Assembly: GCA_051453625.1 (NCBI GenBank)
Contig: JBOZIK010000001.1
Location: 48,112,157-48,176,156, forward strand
DNA: 64,000 nucleotides
From: Welwitschia mirabilis
Lineage: Eukaryota; Gnetophyta; Gnetopsida; Welwitschiales
Reading direction: 5' to 3'
Positions 11,420 through 22,993 of the stretch are shown one piece after another. Position numbers and translations under genes: made by a program. Position 1 is the first letter of the stretch; the number at the start of each line of letters is the position of its first letter. The notes beneath the pieces were generated by a model. The model worked only from the letters and a program-made list of their open reading frames with translations. It was not told the DNA's origin and did no database searches.

Positions 11420-12000
11420 ATTTAGTAGCTTAGAACATAAGAGGCCTGAATGGCCCTGCAAAACAATATCACATTCGACAGTTTATTTTGTCTCAAAACA
11501 TTAGCGTTATTGTGATTTTAGAAACAAAAATTCAGGGTCCTAAAGTAGAGTTTATAGCTAATCATTGCATGCCAAACAGTTTTTGGAATTATATGCATAA
11601 TTTATCATATTCTTCTAATGGGAGGATTTTACTGCTGTGGAATACGAAAATTGTTCAGTTAGTTGTGAAGTTTTCTTTGCCCCAAGTCATTCACACATTG
11701 ATCCAGTTCAATGGAAAATTTTTTTTTTCTCTTTTATTTATGCTTTTAATTCCCAGAAAGAGAGAGCCTCTCTCTGGCATGATATTGTAGTTCTAAATCA
11801 NNNNNNNNNNNNNNNNNNNNNNNNNNNNNNNNNNNNNNNNNNNNNAGCAAGACCCGATGAAAAGGAAAAACGGATTCCAGGTTACTCTAAAAGATATAGA
11901 GGAGCTTCAAAACCTCTTTTTAAAAACTCATCTTGTAGATATAAGGTATTACGGATTTTCTTTTACCTAGTCGGACAAGTAGACTTTAAATAAAAGATCT
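11420..12000 (+). pseudogene. LINE ORF2 apurinic-type endonuclease domain, broken
   Basis: Reading from about 11430, the translation has IRGLNGPAKQYHIRQFILSQ, then ISVIVILETKI and NGRILLLWN. These are the usual opening of the plant L1 endonuclease (N-RGLN-P-KQ, I--L-ETK, GRI---W). This domain nicks the target DNA to prime reverse transcription. A 45-N gap (11801-11845) removes the middle, and frame changes follow it, so the catalytic Asp/His residues near the end cannot be checked. Confidence 0.75.
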
Positions 12001-12095
12001 TTTCTAAGTTAGATAGGTTGTTAACCAACCCGCTTTGGTTAGACCAGTTCCCTGTTTCTTTTATGGAGTTTCTTCCACCAGACCATTCTTCAAGC

Positions 12096-12315
12096 ATTCT
12101 CAATGTTTGTTCCACTCTCAAAGTTAAGCCTCCCTTCAGATTTTGTAATTTTTGGNNNNNNNNNNNNNNNNNNNNNNNNNNNNNNNNNNNNNNNNNNNNN
12201 NNNNNNNNNNNNNNNNNNNNNNNNNNNNNNNNNNNNNNNNNNNNNNNNNNNNNNNATTCTCAATGTTTGTTCCACTCTCAAAGTTAAGCCTCCATTCAGA
12301 TTTTGTAATTTTTGG
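12096..12315 (+). other. Assembly gap (100 N) with 60 bp duplicated on both edges
   Basis: The 60 bp before the N run (12096-12155) recur after it (12256-12315) with one mismatch. In the LINE frame this would duplicate a piece of protein found once in the family. It is most simply an unmerged overlap between two contigs. Confidence 0.85.
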
Positions 12316-12480
12316 TGTGAGGACCAAGGGTTTTATTCCATTGTCTCCTCTATTTGGACTGAGTCTCCCTCTGGAAATTCCCTATACGCTCTGCATAGAA
12401 AATTCCAGCAGATTAAGAAAGCTCTTAAAAAAAAGTTTGCTATCAAAACAAGTCTAGGATAGAAAATTCAAGGAGCCTAT

Positions 12481-14755
12481 GTGGACCTCCAGAATATTCA
12501 AAATCAGTTGGCAGCATCTCCCCAGAATGAGAGGCTTTCACAAATGGAAAAATCAGCCATTAGAAATTATAATTCTCTTCTCTATCGGGAATATCTGCTT
12601 AACAAACANNNNNNNNNNTGCATAAAGAAAAGGACTAATTTAGCTGTGATCAACAGGTTCTATGATGAAAATGGTAATAGCTTAACCAAGAACGAAGATA
12701 TCAAAGAGAACTTTCTTTCCTACTTTAAGGGCCTTCTTAGTAGTGAGACAACGGTGTCAGATTTAGACACAAACATTTTGGCTGACGGTCCCTCCGTTTC
12801 TATTCAACATTATTTAAAGCTCTCTGAGCCAGTTTTAGCTGAGGAGATTAAGAGCTCATTCTTCCTAATAGGCAATGATAAAGCTCCTGGCCCTAACGGT
12901 TTCTCTGCAAAATTCTTTAAGTCCACATGGAGTATCATCGGAAATGACATCTGCAAAGTAATTAAATTTTTTTTTTTCAGATTTTAGAATGCCTCACAGT
13001 GTGAACTCCACTGCTATTGTTCTTATATCCAAAAATAATTTGCCCAACATAGCTTTAGATTTTCGCCTCATTGCTTGCTGTAATGTTCTCTATAAAGCCA
13101 TATCATTGATTATCTCTAGAAGGCTGAAACTTGTTTTAGATGATATCATAGCAGAAAACTAGGGGGCGTTCATTTCTCACAGATTCATTACTCATAATAT
13201 TCTTCTCACTCAAGAGCTAGTTCAGCACTATGCAAGGAGAAGAATCAGCCCTAGATGCATAATTAAGATTAACCTTAAGAAGGTCTATGACTCAGTCTCT
13301 TGGCAATTCCTGTTTATCGCGATGGACAAGCGAGGTTTTCCGTACAGATTCATAAACTAGGTTAAAGCTTGTGTCTCCTCCCCTTTCTTTTCTATTCTCA
13401 TTAATGGAGAATTGGTGGGATACTTCCAAGGAAAAAGAGGTTTGAGATAAGGAGACCCATTTTCCCCCTACCTTTTTTGTATCATTATGGAGTATTATTC
13501 TAGAAGCTTAAGGAAAATTTCTCAGAACCCAACCTTTAGTTTCCACCCCAAATGCAAGAAGACGCAAATTACTTACTTATGTTATGCAGATGATCTCTTT
13601 CTGTTCAGTAAGGCTGATTTCAATTCCATAAGTCTTTTGAAAGAGAGCCTTGGTCATTTTAAGTCGGTTTCGGGGCTTGAAGCTAACTCCCTAAAAAGCC
13701 AAGTATTCTTTGGGGGTATCTCTCAAGAGTTAAAAAATATTTTCATTTAGGTGCTTGGTTTTTCAGAAGGGACTCTCCCAGTGAAATATCTGGGCATCCC
13801 TTTAAGCTCAAGGAAACTAATAGTTTCAGATTGTTTACCCCTCATTCTTAGAGTTACTAGTAAAATTAGATCCTGGACCTCTAAATTTCTATCTTATGTA
13901 GGAAGATGTGTTCTTATCAAAGCTATGCTATAGACCATCTCCTCCTTTTGGTGCAGAATTTTTATCCTTCCTAACAAGGTGCTTCATGAAATTAACGGGC
14001 TATGCAGAAACTTTCTGTGGACTGGGAAAGTAGAGTACTTAAAAAAAGCCCCTATAGCTTGGTCTACATTGACAAAGCCAAAGAAAGTAGGTGGTTTAGG
14101 TTTCATGGATTCTATTCTGATGAATAAAGTTCTAATTTCTACCCATTTGTGGAATCTAGCCCTTAAAAAAGATTCTCTTTGGGTCAAGTGGTGCCATGAA
14201 TTTTACTTCAAAGGCACAAATATTCGGCATTATCATGTGAAATACAAAATATCTTGGATATTTAAAAAAATCCTGAAACTAAGATCCCTTTTAAGTGATC
14301 ACGTTCAGCTTTCAGGTGATGTTATGACCTAGAAAATCTCAGGTACTCCAGTCTCCACTGCTTCAGTATATCTCCATCTATTCGACCACCATCCGAAATG
14401 GGAATGGTGGGGCCTAGTCAGGAACAGAGCTGCAATTCCAAAACACTCCTTTGTTGTATGGCTGGGTTGCTATAACAGACTCACTACTAAAGATAGATTA
14501 GCTAAATTTGGTATCCAATCAGAATTGATTTGTGATTTCTGTGGCTCTAAACATGAATCTAGAGATCACCTATTTTTTGAATGTCCACCATGTGGGCACC
14601 TCCTTCACCTTTTGCTTAATTTGATTGGGATTACTCCCCCTTTATTCTCTTGGAAGGAGATTCTTATCTGGACCAAAGTAAAAATCAGATTAGGTAATAC
14701 GTTTCACAGCATTATCAAATTCCTCATTTCAGCTTGTATTTACCATATCTAGAAG
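12481..14755 (+). pseudogene. LINE ORF2 reverse transcriptase and zf-RVT region
   Basis: The domain order is complete for a plant L1 RT. A thumb-preceding segment (12481-12720) leads to NDKAPGPNGF (about 12880), VLISKNN and DFRLIACCNVLYKAIS (about 13060). These are followed by GD-FSPYLF (about 13450), the catalytic YADD box in YLCYADDLFLF (about 13580), LPVKYLGIPLS (13780) and LWTGK/KKVGGLGF (14010-14100). The zf-RVT zinc motif is CDFCGSKHESRDHLFFECP at about 14535-14590. It would copy LINE RNA at the nicked target. Stops occur at 13160, 13359, 13448, 13748, 13931 and 14330, with a 10-N gap at 12609-12618. The YADD box and the zinc Cys/His residues are intact. Confidence 0.88.
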
Positions 14756-16134
14756 GCAAGGAACAATAAGATTTTCAAGAATCAGGATTTCTAGCCCTCC
14801 CTAATCACCAAGAAAATAAAGTTGTAGCTTCAATTTAGACTGTTGTCTATCAATAAACTGAAGAACTTTCAAAAAAATAGAGCCTTTTGCAGAACTGTGG
14901 GGATCGCTCCCCATCTCATGGGCACGAATCCTTGATTATATGGGCCGCTTAGTTTGGTACCCTTCTCTACCCATTTGGAAGCCCAGATGTATGAGATTTT
15001 AAAATTCTGGAGACTCAGCCTGGTTCTAGACTGGTTTACCAAGTTCAAGAAGTTGTCAAAATTGATCTCGCTCAGTTCCGAAGGAAGCACTAGAAGGCCT
15101 CTGGAACTATTTCGAGTTGATCTGAGATGAAGTATTCCATCATGTATCTAGCTTACTTTCTGTCCTAGGTTTCACTCTTCTGCAGGAGATGCTCTCTAGA
15201 TGATATGAGCCTGGGCATACCCAGGAGCAGAGAAAGTCTCTGGCATTCTTGTCATGCCCTCCAGCTTTAAAGGAAGCCTGTTAGGTAGGTTCAGGCAATG
15301 GAGGGGCATTTTGTATCTTTCTCAAGGGTAGAGACGATTTTCTTTCACAGGTTTAGTCTCGGTTCTAGATGATATTAAGAGGCCCATGGCCACTAGAGGG
15401 AAGCCGTGGTGCTATTGCTATTGCATTATGTTTCTTTGGTATATCTACTCCCAGTCTATGTCAGCTGTGTCATTTGCAGATCGTGCCTTTGTCACTACTG
15501 CAGGGTCTGCTTTCAATTCTGCAGGCCAAGAGTGGTTTTCCCCAAGTCTTCATTTTCATATCTAGGCCTCGCATATGCTGACAAATCATCAGGGCCTATC
15601 AAAAAAAAGGCAGAAAATTCAGGTCGATTCTCCAGGCTTTTTGAAAAATGGAGGAAGTTTCAAGCATCCCAGCTAGGCGTCCTTGTTTCAAATGGTAATG
15701 CAGGTTTAGAGGGAGGAAATATCACAATGTGCCTCCTTTTCAAAGAGAACCATTCCGGTTTAGAGTTAAAAGCTATTGAAACCATTTTGTTTTGAGCTGA
15801 GATGTAGGTCTACAAGTTGTGTTTTAGCTGTTTCAGCAGTTTCTGTTTCTAGCATGAATCTGTAGTAGCCAGCAGTGGTCCTCTTGGTTTCACCCCATCT
15901 GTCTTTATATGTATACATTGTAAGATACCACATATAAAATATTTGGTTTATTTTATATCCTTAGGTCATCAGAGGGATGTTTGGCCTTCTCAAGTCCTGG
16001 CTTTGGTACTCACAGTGAGCATTTCTAGGCTTTGGTGGCCCTAGCCAGTTTTTTTTTTCCTAAATCCATGTATCATGCATGAGTTGTACTCTCAATGTCC
16101 TAGTAATGAAATTCAATCAATCTTCATTCAAAAA
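14756..16134 (+). other. LINE 3' region and A-tail
   Basis: Follows the zf-RVT domain with no further recognised domain. An ORF at 15406-15795 (129 codons) is unassigned. The segment ends aatgaaattcaatcaatc, then cttcattc and an A-run at 16130-16136 that merges with the target-site duplication, as expected for an L1 3' end. Confidence 0.7.
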
Positions 16135-16390
16135 AACATCGGTTACTGTTTGCAACATAGATTCATCCTTATATCCTTATTCGTTCTTATTGTAGCAAAT
16201 ATATTTGGAGGGTAGCCAAAATCAATTACTAAATCACAAATATTTTCTAATTGAAATCCCCTTAAATTAACCCCTAACTAAAGAATAACTCCATTAGGCC
16301 TTAGAAATCCTAATTTATAACTCTAAATTGGTGTATAAATGTTATACTTTAGTTTAATTGAGTTCAATCATTGTTAAATTCATATAGAGA

Positions 16391-16960
16391 ACATTTTCAT
16401 CATTACAATTTTTCATGCTAGTCATCATTTCTCATTATTTGCTTTAGCAACTAGTACAAGGCTGGAGGGTGTATGATAACATGAAAAAATGATATTTAAA
16501 CCAAGTGCTTTGAGCTAGTTTTACATGTTCATGATGTTAATACCACAATCTTAATTGTTTTATGTTGTTATGACTAAATTTCACTACAAAAACTGATTTT
16601 CTATATTTACCTATGCTCTTATTAAGTTTTAGGCTAAATGTAGATGCATGGATTAGGAGCCGAAGTTGTGTTAAGCAGATTAGCTAGTAATAGCAGTTCA
16701 AGAAGTAATAGCATTGATTACTGTTTGCAAAATAGATTCATCCTTACATCTTATTCGTTCTTACTATAGGAAACCTATCTAGAGGATAGGAAAAATCAAT
16801 TGCTAAATTACAAATATTGTCAAAGAGAAATCCCTTCAAATTGGTCCCTAGCTAAAGAATGACTTCATTAGGCTTTATAAATCCTAATTTATAACTTTAA
16901 ATTGGCCTATAAATATCCTACTTTAGTTTAATTGAATCCATTCATTATTAAATTACTACA
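16391..16960 (+). repeat. LTR-like unit, copy B (uninterrupted)
   Basis: Matches copy A in order and orientation and supplies the empty site for the LINE. TATA-like sequence cctataaatatcc at about 16910. Confidence 0.75.
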
Positions 16961-18989
16961 AAGGAATTAGTATAGCTTTTGTCATGAGTCCTTTCTAAAC
17001 CTTCCATTAGGAATGCGTTAGCCTTTAAGCTGGCATGATGTTTCTTGGATTAACATAAAGTGTTTTTTTAATAATGATATGGTTTCACTCATTTTATAAT
17101 AAAGTGTTGCATTTTTCTTGATCCATTGCTTTGATATCAACTTATGATTGATTCATACTTGTTATGCTTAGATTTGGCCAAGGCATGTTAAGAACTTCAA
17201 ATTTCATGTGTGATTCTTCTTATTTTCACTTTGGTTTCATAAAATAAATCTTTATTTAATGGATCTTAGGTGAAAGATATTTTTTATGCTTATAATATTC
17301 TTGCTAAGAAGGCTAAAGTAACTTGAATACATTAGTAATACTCATATGATGGATGCAATTATGTCACTATGCTTAAGCTTAATTGATAAACTTAGCATAA
17401 ATCATTGAACTTAAGGAGTAAAGCTACATAAGCCTACCAAAAGACTTTTGCCATCTGTAAAATCATCATGCTAAATCTTGAAGCTATGTCTCATTCCTAA
17501 TATTTGTTATATATTTTAAATATCCATACTTATTTGGATTATGCTTACTTAATTGATATTTCACCACATCTATTCCTGAGGAAGAATGAACTTGGAACTA
17601 TACTACAAATAAAAGTCCTAGTTTATTTGGTGAAAGTTGGATTAGAACATGTACGATTTGTATCCCTAAGCTAATCTTACATATAATCATCCATTAAGGA
17701 TAGAGACGAGCATAGCCAAATTTCACTATGAATAAGAATAGTTTAGTTCCTTTTCTAGGCTCAATTTTATTTTATTATAGTTTACATACTAGAAATTGTT
17801 TAGGCTTAAATTTATTATTCTTTAGCTCAAGGAGACTTATTCTCTTTTCTAGGCTTTGATTGTAGAGTCACAAGAGGCAACACACTTAGAAAATCACAAG
17901 AGATGGTAAGTGATGAAAATGAAAATAAAATAATCCATCTAGGTTAGAACAAGAAACGAAATATAAATTATAAGTACCAATGCTTTACCATCAAGGTGCC
18001 TTGGCATTTTTAGTTAGAGTGGGGTGCTAATTGCATCATTTGATTTTGGAATTATGTATTTAGTAAGGGTAGAAAGAGAGTGAGAAAGAAAGACAGAGAG
18101 AGGAGGGAAGGGGAGAAGCAAGAGGAGGAGGAGAATATAAAATACATAGGAAAACAAAGAATTAAAGGTAATGAAAGAATTACTTTACAGTGGTGGTATA
18201 GAAGTTATAGATTATACACTAAAATCACAAAGCAATGTATTGAAGGTAATGAGAGAATCACTTTTAAATTGATGATGCCAAAAGTACAAGCTTAAAAAGT
18301 AAAATCACATATAATAGAGATTGTATAATATTTTTTAAATAATGACCTTCAAACACCTTATCTTAAATTCTGTCACCTTGATCCCATTCAAGCTTACCAC
18401 TCTCCTCTATTTATAAGGATTTAAGAGAAATCTTAATCATAAAGGAATATTATAATAGTATCCTCTTATAGCTTTTATCATAAATAGTTTCTAAACATAG
18501 TATGTTCGTTGCACCTAGATTCCTTTGAAAAATAGCATATTACTCACACTTAGGTTTTCTTTTAAACATAGCATATTTCTTACACATAGACTTCCTCAAA
18601 ACATTATAGATTAGATCATTACTCATTTTTGAGAAGAAAATTATAAAGAATTTTTTTTTATAAGAATACTAACATGTTAATAAATGGATCTCTAACTAAT
18701 GGAAACACATTTTTATTATTTGTATTTTATAAGGATTCTTTTAAATCTTTCTTTATTATTTAAAAATGAGTTATTAGAAGTAAGGTTCTATTCCTTTTTT
18801 TAGACTTCTACAATCCATTCTCAGGTATTTCTCATATGAAATCCAAATTGCATCGTCTAGATAATCTTTTGATAACTAGAGTAAGTACTTCTCCTACTGT
18901 TTTTAATATATGTATACTTCTCACTACTTTTAGGAATAATTAATTTTCCATTCATCTTTTACTTTATTTTATTCAAAATTTACAACTAT
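16961..18989. other. AT-rich repeat-derived DNA without a recognised gene
   Basis: No ORF of note. Words such as aagcctaccaaaagactttt (about 17429) and the general style resemble LTR sequence of plant gypsy elements, but no boundaries were found. The region includes a purine-rich tract at 18066-18135. Confidence 0.5.
18066..18135 (+). repeat. Purine-rich (GA) tract
   Basis: About 70 bp almost free of C and T, made of gagag, gaagg and gaggag words. It is too long for a typical polypurine tract and no LTR start follows directly. Confidence 0.7.
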
Positions 18990-21000
18990 GCAACCCAAGC
19001 TTTATCATTTGTAGGTTTTTCATGGTATTTCACTAAGTCAGTCGTAATGAATGTAGGTGAAATATCTAGATTGTCTAGAAGATATAAGTGGTAAGCATTA
19101 AATGAAATATTCTTTATAATTTTACATAAACCAATATTTTGGAACTTGTCTTGTTATAGGTTCTTGTGAAAAATGTTTTCTTCTAGAGGTATACCATGGC
19201 TATGTCACCCTCCTAAACTTTACATGTCTTCTATACTTATCTATTACATTCTTAGCCTTGAATTTTGATGGTTTTAAGATTTGTTACACATGATCATGAA
19301 GATCTGTAACTCCCTTTCCATGATATTTTACCATTTCTAAAGCTTTTAGAATTTCATGCAATATATTTTGCATCCTTGGGTGATATCCATATTCTACGTC
19401 AAATGTTGATTTTCTTATACTTCTATCCCTTGAATTATTGTAACAAATAATTGTATCTATTAAGTAATCCATTCATCTATTTAGCTTATACTTAAAAAGT
19501 CATATTAGTAAGATTCCATTATTGTGATTCATCACTTCTATTTATCGATCTATCTATGAATGATATACTTAAGAATACTATAACTTACTGGCCATCATGT
19601 ACCATACAGTCCTTTAAAAATGAAAAAGAAATTTTACATATATGCCTAAAACTATCATCTTCATTAACTCATGGAGATATACAACACCTCTAAAGAATAG
19701 TGTAGTAATGTGTAAACCATCATTTATTTTAACATAAGGAATAAATTATGTCATTTTGCTAAATTTTGAATTCGATAGTCCCAAGATGAAGTCCATATAG
19801 AAGTCTCATTATGGATGTCCTGGAAGTAGTAATGACATGTATAATATTACACTCTTCAATCCTCATTTTACTCTTTAATAAATAAGTAAATTTTACATCA
19901 TATTTTGTACATATGTGTACACATTTAAGTAGTTTCATAAATTATTCAATAGTTTATAGGTTTTATCCAACTCATCATATCCAATCATTCTTTATAATGT
20001 TATTTTTTTGTCTTTTTTCTTCTTTTTTTTTTGAAAAGTCTTCTCCCTTACTAATTTTCTAGAAATGTACAACCTACCATCCTTATAGAGCAAATTGTCT
20101 CAAATATGAAAGCCCTTGAAATTATACCCTTATGAAGGCATCTTTACTTTTCCTGAGATATCTTGAAGTTTGGATCATAATAATACAAGTATAAAATGTG
20201 TGATAAACTAATATTAAAGTTGCAAGATCTTATCATGTACACCACTTAAATTAAGGCATCCACAAATGTTTTCATCGTCTTTATTTTGTGCTTGATTACA
20301 AAGTTAAATTCATATAACTTCTTTGCACACTTCGCTTTTTTTGCACTTAGTTATCCTGACTATTCATGTGTTGCAATACCTTGTGATCGACATATAGAAT
20401 GAGCTCCTTATATAGCAAGTAATATTTACACCTCTTCAAGAATTGCAATATGGGGTATAGCTCCTTATCATAGGTTGAGTACTTCTACTCAGCAGCATTT
20501 AGCTTTTCAAAAATACGGCAATAAGTTTTCTTCTTGGGTATGCACACTGTTAACTACTTTACTACTTGAATCATACTTTGCTTAAGAGGTCTTACTAAAA
20601 TCTATAAGTACTAGTGTAGGTCTTATAATAATGCTCTTCATTAACTACTGGAATGATTCATCTACATTTTTGGTCCACTTGGAGGCTCAATTATTGTTAA
20701 CAGTATCTAATATTAGTACATAAATCTTACTAAAATACTTAATAAATCTCTTATAAAAACTTTCTGGTGAATAGAAACTATAGACATTCCTTGCTGAAAT
20801 TGCTATTGATTACTTCAAGATAGGATTCATCTTGTTAGAATCCATTTTTCTTCCATGTTTAGAGATAACTATGAAATGTACTTTGAGTGATAATGGTTTA
20901 AAACATGTTGATATGCTAGAAACTGAATCTTTTGATCTTGAATCATCTCCCCACACCCAAAATGTTTTCAATTTGTCTTCTCTACTAGAGCATGATTAAA
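18990..21000 (-). pseudogene. Ty3/gypsy pol remnant (RT end, RNase H, integrase), minus strand
   Basis: From high to low coordinates the minus strand gives the family order. The end of RT has SFYKRFIKYFSKI, KWTKNVDESF and LVLIDFSK (about 20830-20620). RNase H has EKLNAAE, YSTYDKEL and ELILYVDHKVLQH (20515-20352). The integrase N-terminal part has KDGRLYI (about 20085), its first catalytic Asp sits in MDFILGL (about 19795), and the core end has YNNS...STFDVEYGYHPR (19440-19370). Many TAG/TGA stops and shifts break it. The pattern fits a chromovirus-type gypsy element. Neither LTRs nor the RT active-site box were found, so the element is truncated or too eroded at its ends. Confidence 0.75.
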
Positions 21001-21703
21001 TCATCAAATTAAATAATAAGCTTATCTTGAAATAAAACCAATTACTAGTAATCTTAAGTATGCCTTTTTAGGTAAAAATTCATTCTTTTTTTATGGTTAT
21101 TAGCTCATCCTTTTTTCCATCTTAAGAGAATACCTTGCTCGACCTATTAAAGAAGTAGAAGAAAGCCATAGGTTGGATGTTTTTTAACATAAAAAGTGTA
21201 GATCCTAATATTCCTATGTATCAGTTTTACCTTAACAAAAGTATCAAACCTAGTCTTAAACATAAAATTGGGATTCTTATGTGAAAATCTTCAGGGACAA
21301 CCATATCATGTGTGGACATCCCTTGACTGTTACCTTTATAATCTTGAGCTTAATCTTCTGAGATATAGTAAGAAACCTTCTCATGAATAAGATTTAATCT
21401 TGTTTCACAATATTAGATTATGTTTGTTTCCTAATAATTTTGTTTTAAAATGAATAAGTCCATATTTAATAAAACACAAGCCACTCGATAGTGTATTTTC
21501 ATAGAAAACCCAAATTTATTTAATCCCTATAATATGGTAAATCTCAAGGAAAAATATAATTTTTCTACTTTTGTTTGTAACTCTACTTCTAGCATTTTAA
21601 TGGGATGAGACTGCTTCTCACCTAGGCTAATAAGCCAATGACATTTTTTTGCTTGTTAAAAATCTTTGTAAGAGTTCTCACATGCCAAAACTTTTTGGTA
21701 TCA

Positions 21704-22962
21704 TGTTAGCATGTAAAAATTAACATTTATATATAGTATTTTAGGCCAATTTATTATAAACAAAGATATTAATTTAATTATAAAATATGTCTTCTATTAT
21801 TTTTAAAATCAAACTTAATATTATTCTTTTATTCATAAAAATTGAAAATCTTTAGCCATGTTTTGGAACACATGGCAGAAGATAGATTCAAATCCATACA
21901 AAACAATGATGGTAATAAAGACATGGGACAATGACATGTGGCAGTGGCATTAGAACACATGTGGTAGTGGCATGTGGAGGTGACACTAGTACATGAGGTT
22001 ATAGCATCGGTACATGGAGAAATCAAGCTCTAGAGGCTACGTATTAGACTAATTATGACAAACTCCATCAAATACTATAAGATGAAAGATCTAACCACCC
22101 TCTCTAATGTTACAGGACAAAGATTCCATTTAGTGTTATAAGACAAAATCTTATTCACCCTGCCTAATGCTTCAAGATAAAGAACTATAATTGCTTATCT
22201 ATCACTACAAGCTAGGGAATCTCAACCATCTCAACCCCATCCTCACCTATAAAAGGGCTAGTCACCCCTCATTATAATATTATATCTTGTTAACATTCTT
22301 TATGATATTATTCTAAGCTTGGGCTAGTCTCAAGGCTAGCTTGATGATTTTTTTTAAGCATTAGATTTCTTTCATTAACATATTGCATTTTCTATTTTAT
22401 TAATAAAAGTTAGTATCTTTTCATTTCTTTATTGTTAGTTTTGAGGTAATTCATATCGGTAATGCTTGATTTAAATCTTCATATTTATGCTAGGTTATAT
22501 ATATTACTGAGTGAGTCTGTTTTCATTCATATTTTGATTTTATAACTTGCAACCATTTGATGGTTCTTGGGAATTATATCCTACTTATCATACTTTTGAG
22601 CAGGCTATGAAAGATCAGAGTGACAAAGGAATTTTATCAATACTCATGTGGTGAATGAGACCATGTAATCATGATGTAAGTCATAACACAGTTGGCATGT
22701 TTAAAATTTAACTAGGAATTTGCATTATATTTTTGATTAAAGACCTTTGTTTGTTAAAATATTCAAGTTAGTCCTGTAAGCATTAGTTTACTTTCATACT
22801 TTCACCACTTAAAGTTTCCTTTCTTTTTATTCTCTCATTTTGTAATTCTATTTAAATTTGTTTGTTAAACTATTTATGTGTTTAACTATTTGAATTATCT
22901 TCAACATCCTTGTGGAAGAACAATATTGGGTTCTTGCTTAGTTTTATTAAAGTTGGATTTCA
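21704..22962 (+). repeat. 5' LTR of the second non-autonomous element
   Basis: Starts TGTTAGCATG and ends GGATTTCA, 1,259 bp, close to the LTR length of the minus-strand relative at 3610-9921. Opening bases, TATA position and the cttagtttta word before the 3' end all correspond. The predicted LTR end is 13 bp before a tRNA-Asp primer site. Confidence 0.65.
22248..22256 (+). promoter_or_regulatory. TATA box of the LTR
   Basis: TATAAAAGG preceded by cctcacc. It sits 540 bp after the LTR start, near mid-LTR as in the related LTRs. Confidence 0.65.
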
Positions 22963-22975
22963 TACAAATAAATTT

Positions 22976-22993
22976 TGGCACCATTTCTGGGGA
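22976..22993 (+). other. Primer binding site for tRNA-Asp, decayed
   Basis: Reads TGGCACCATTTCTGGGGA against the ideal TGGCGCCGTTGCCGGGGA: 14 of 18 positions match, three differences are transitions and one is a transversion. Confidence 0.75.

Larger units (their letters stand above)
10504..16134 (+). mobile_element. L1-type LINE (non-LTR retrotransposon), inactive
   Basis: A 5.6-kb insertion flanked by a 12-bp target-site duplication and ending in a run of A. Domains in order: CCHC-type ORF1 remnant (10640-10975), APE-type endonuclease (11420-12000), reverse transcriptase (12481-14000), zf-RVT (14400-14600). It is richer in G+C and less damaged than the LTR elements nearby, but carries in-frame stops, three N gaps and at least one frameshift. 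It is probably 5'-truncated, because only the C-terminal part of ORF1 is visible. Confidence 0.88.
10169..16390 (+). repeat. LTR-like unit, copy A (split by the LINE)
   Basis: The left part, 10169-10503, and the right part, 16147-16390, together match copy B at 16391-16960 from end to end. The rejoined unit is about 579 bp. The right part ends with a TATA-like word (about 16331) and an AT-rich tail typical of a plant LTR, though no TG...CA ends or primer site were identified. Confidence 0.75.

Noticed and set aside
12018-12457. ORFs running through the 100-N gap
   Set aside because: They exist only because N was translated as X and because the gap edges are duplicated; no protein support.
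15406-15795. 129-codon ORF in the LINE 3' region as an RNase H or separate gene
   Set aside because: No DEDD-type RNase H motifs and no similarity recognised; it overlaps another frame of similar length.
20352-20830. Possible endogenous pararetrovirus RT/RNase H
   Set aside because: An integrase with YNNS...YGYHPR and MDF--GL motifs follows on the same strand, which is a Ty3/gypsy order and not found in caulimovirids.
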